Origin: Marchantia polymorpha subsp. ruderalis | Taxonomy: Eukaryota; Streptophyta; Marchantiopsida; Marchantiales; Marchantiaceae | Length of the DNA: 64,000 nt | Direction: 5' to 3' | Assembly (NCBI GenBank): GCA_037833965.1 | Contig: AP031352.1 | Span: 15,852,501-15,916,500, forward strand | Shown here: positions 61,650-64,000 of the stretch, in pieces | How positions within the stretch are numbered: the stretch's first letter is position 1 | Layout of the letters: each line of letters starts with the position of its first letter | Notes under the pieces: generated by a model | What the model was told of the DNA's origin: nothing | The model's input: the letters and a program-made list of their open reading frames with translations, nothing else | Database searches by the model: none | Position numbers and translations under genes: made by a program

Positions 61650-64000
61650 GTCTCATCCATTAACGAATGAAAGTAGGGTTTAAGCACAAGGCTCGTAGAG
61701 ACCGGCTTGGCTGGGCTTGCTCTTGTATAACTTCACTTGCACTTGTTCTTGGCGTTGAAATACAGTCAACCCTATCTACAGCTAGTACCCTAATAACTAA
61801 CATTCCCTGGTGTGAACTCAATTTTCATGTCTCCCAATGAAGTTCTTATATCAAATAGATATCTGTAATACTTGATTTCATAAAATTATTGTAATATATA
61901 AAATTATATCTCATTCTATGATAATAGGTTTTATTATTATATAATTTATATCCACACAAACAAAATTGATAAAATATTATCATATATAATAAAAGAATTC
62001 GTAATAATTATGATTTTAAACAAATTATGATGATTTTCAATACAGTCGAATTTTTTTAGATATTTTTATGTCATAATATATTCTAAGATAACATGGAAAT
62101 TATGCTCGCTTCGATACAATATATTTAAAATTACGAGTAAATTATCTGAATGAATGAAATTATGTGATTTTTTACATATATTTTAAAGATAATTTTTTTA
62201 AATATCTATTTTTAAATATTTTAAATATTATGCATCGTGCATTCTTTGAAATAACTATATATTAATATTTTATAATATTAACATGAAATAATAAATCTAA
62301 ATCAGGAATTTATTCAATGTGGAAAAGGTGAATGATATAGAATAAAAGTATGCATACATATTTTGGAATAAAAAATAATCAACAAAATGCTTTTTCATGA
62401 ATAGTCAGATGCGAATTAGACTAAGGATGGAACGTAGATGAATTGAAGATACTGTGAATGAATAAATGAGAAAATCGTGTAATTTTTCAACTATGTATGC
62501 AACTTGCATTTTTTTATGGACACATTTGCAACATCATTTTATCTTATTTTGAAAAATATTGCGTGAAGTAGTTATAGTGACTAGTTTTAGTAGTTATATG
62601 TTATAATGACTACTTTTTTAACTATATTTTATTTCGTAACGATATAAGAAATAGTCCAAATAGAACTATACTTCACTTAAGATATATGGAGGAGTGCAAA
62701 AGTATATTTAGGCAACAAACTTGTAAAATGTATATACTCCTACTTTGTTAAATAATTAAATTAAATATATTTGTTACATTAAATTGAATTCTACATGTAA
62801 AATTAATTTAATCAAGAATATTGTTTGAGATTCTTATTTCTAAGATAATTGTGTGAGTCTACCTAGTTCACATATTAATTTTTTTTAATTGAGATTGTAA
62901 CATAAAACTTATAATTATATTAATTGTTGTGATTGAATATTCTATATTGAAATTAAAATTCATAACACACATTTTACATGGCCTGATTCATAGTCAGATC
63001 TTATTTTCAGGTCCATAGCTTTATTTATTTGCTTACTTCCTCGTCTAATCGTCTTTTTTTCTTTATGCTGATACAATGTACTCTATCAAGAAGAATAAGG
63101 GTTCTTACCACTATTTAGTCTTTAAAGATTAGAAGATAAACATGATTTCATTGTCAATCGATTATATTGAGTATCTAAAATAAACTAACAAGAATAAGCT
63201 CTATAATTATGTAGATGCAGAATCATAAACATATCATAGTTTTGTATGATGTAATATTGTATTTTTGAATTGATTACAATGAACAAATATTGTGATTAAT
63301 TCGATAAAATTATCAAACATCACAGAACCTTTGTTTATATCCGATTTTATGTATATATAATATTTTTAAAATAAAATTTATCCTTTTTTAAATGATCAAT
63401 TGACATGCATATACATTTCATCTACAAAGAAATTACTAGAGTTGACAAAAGTTTACAAAAATAAAAAATATTAGAGATGAATTATATGAAATAATGTGCA
63501 TTGCATATTATTTTATTTGGTATGGTTTTAATTTAAATTTATTTATGAGATTAAACTAAATATCAAAGGCTGTACTTAATTTTTTTAAGGTAAGAGGCAT
63601 TTCTAATGGTGATGTTAATGGAATTTAGTCGTGTTTCACCCATTTACTTTTATCCACTTCTCATCCTTTTTTGCTGTATTTACTTGGATCTCACGCATTC
63701 TACATTTTTTTTCTTTGGATAAATGGTTGCATGGCTATTGCAAGTGATGTGGTGTGTCATATGGAGGCTTGAAAAGAAATACATATTTTTAAACACAAGA
63801 GTATTTCTAAAACCGTTGTTCTTAGATTGACCATCAATTGTTTGGAGATATGTTGAATAGTATTGTTATCTAGTTTATTCTTTAACGAGCGTGAGAGCTT
63901 TTGTGATGAAATCATTTCGTGTTGAGATTTCATCTCTGAATTCAGTGGCATTCTTGCCACTAGTTGTTTGAAACTTTTCTATATGTTGTCCTCAACGTCT
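61650..64000. other. AT-rich block at the right edge
   Basis: About 75-80% A+T to 63.6 kb, without gene or element domains I recognise. A 67-codon minus-strand frame near the edge (63960-63757) has no family I know and may continue outside the window as part of a repeat. Confidence 0.5.
61674..61681 (-). promoter_or_regulatory. Telo-box (AAACCCT)
   Basis: AGGGTTTA on the plus strand, read as TAAACCCT on the minus strand. A second telo-box within 250 bp of the Site II pair supports a promoter function for this block. Confidence 0.4.

Noticed and set aside
1-64000. tRNA, rRNA or organelle-derived insert
   Set aside because: Scanning by eye found no tRNA B-box pair with a cloverleaf and no rRNA or plastid gene segment. 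A covariance search would be needed to exclude small RNAs.

Overview
The window looks like nuclear DNA of a land plant. Two plant-specific intron-rich genes, both close to seed-plant families but diverged, sit in a repeat-rich background. The alternation of strongly AT-rich repeat blocks with 50-60% GC gene blocks, long leaders and old Copia and LINE copies suggests a bryophyte-like plant (liverwort or moss). This assignment is an inference and the species cannot be fixed from the sequence.

Layout. 1-11.2 kb: AT-rich DNA without a recognisable gene, interrupted by older mid-GC DNA (1.1-4.1 kb) and an orphan GC-rich island (6.3-7.56 kb). 11.2-14.4 kb: GC-rich upstream region of the first gene, with a duplicated 200-bp block, an evening element, a G-box, G-rich repeats and a three-codon upstream ORF. 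14.4-17.2 kb (+): a complete five-exon REVEILLE/LCL-type MYB-like transcription factor, 398 aa, a circadian clock component. 17.5-30.3 kb: GC-rich DNA with simple repeats and hairpins but no gene I can support. 30.5-30.85 kb: a small non-autonomous DNA transposon. 31.7-36.06 kb (-): a decayed LINE with both ORFs recognisable. 36.06-43.6 kb: three Copia fossils in two orientations. 43.6-46 kb: AT-rich DNA with a 58-bp tandem repeat. 46.8-59.7 kb (-): a complete 13-exon ubinuclein (HIRA histone-chaperone complex) gene, 1,011 aa, whose tenth intron holds a 3.6-kb composite pogo-like element with nested repeats. 59.7-61.65 kb: its leader and promoter, with Site II and telo-box motifs. 61.65-64 kb: AT-rich DNA.

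The two genes work separately: one reads out and maintains circadian time, the other deposits histone H3.3 independently of replication. I found no CRISPR array, tRNA, rRNA, or convincing undescribed system. The best leads are the protein-like, phase-compatible cryptic exons inside the ubinuclein gene (48.6-49.3 kb), the composite pogo element in intron 10, and several perfect long-stem hairpins.
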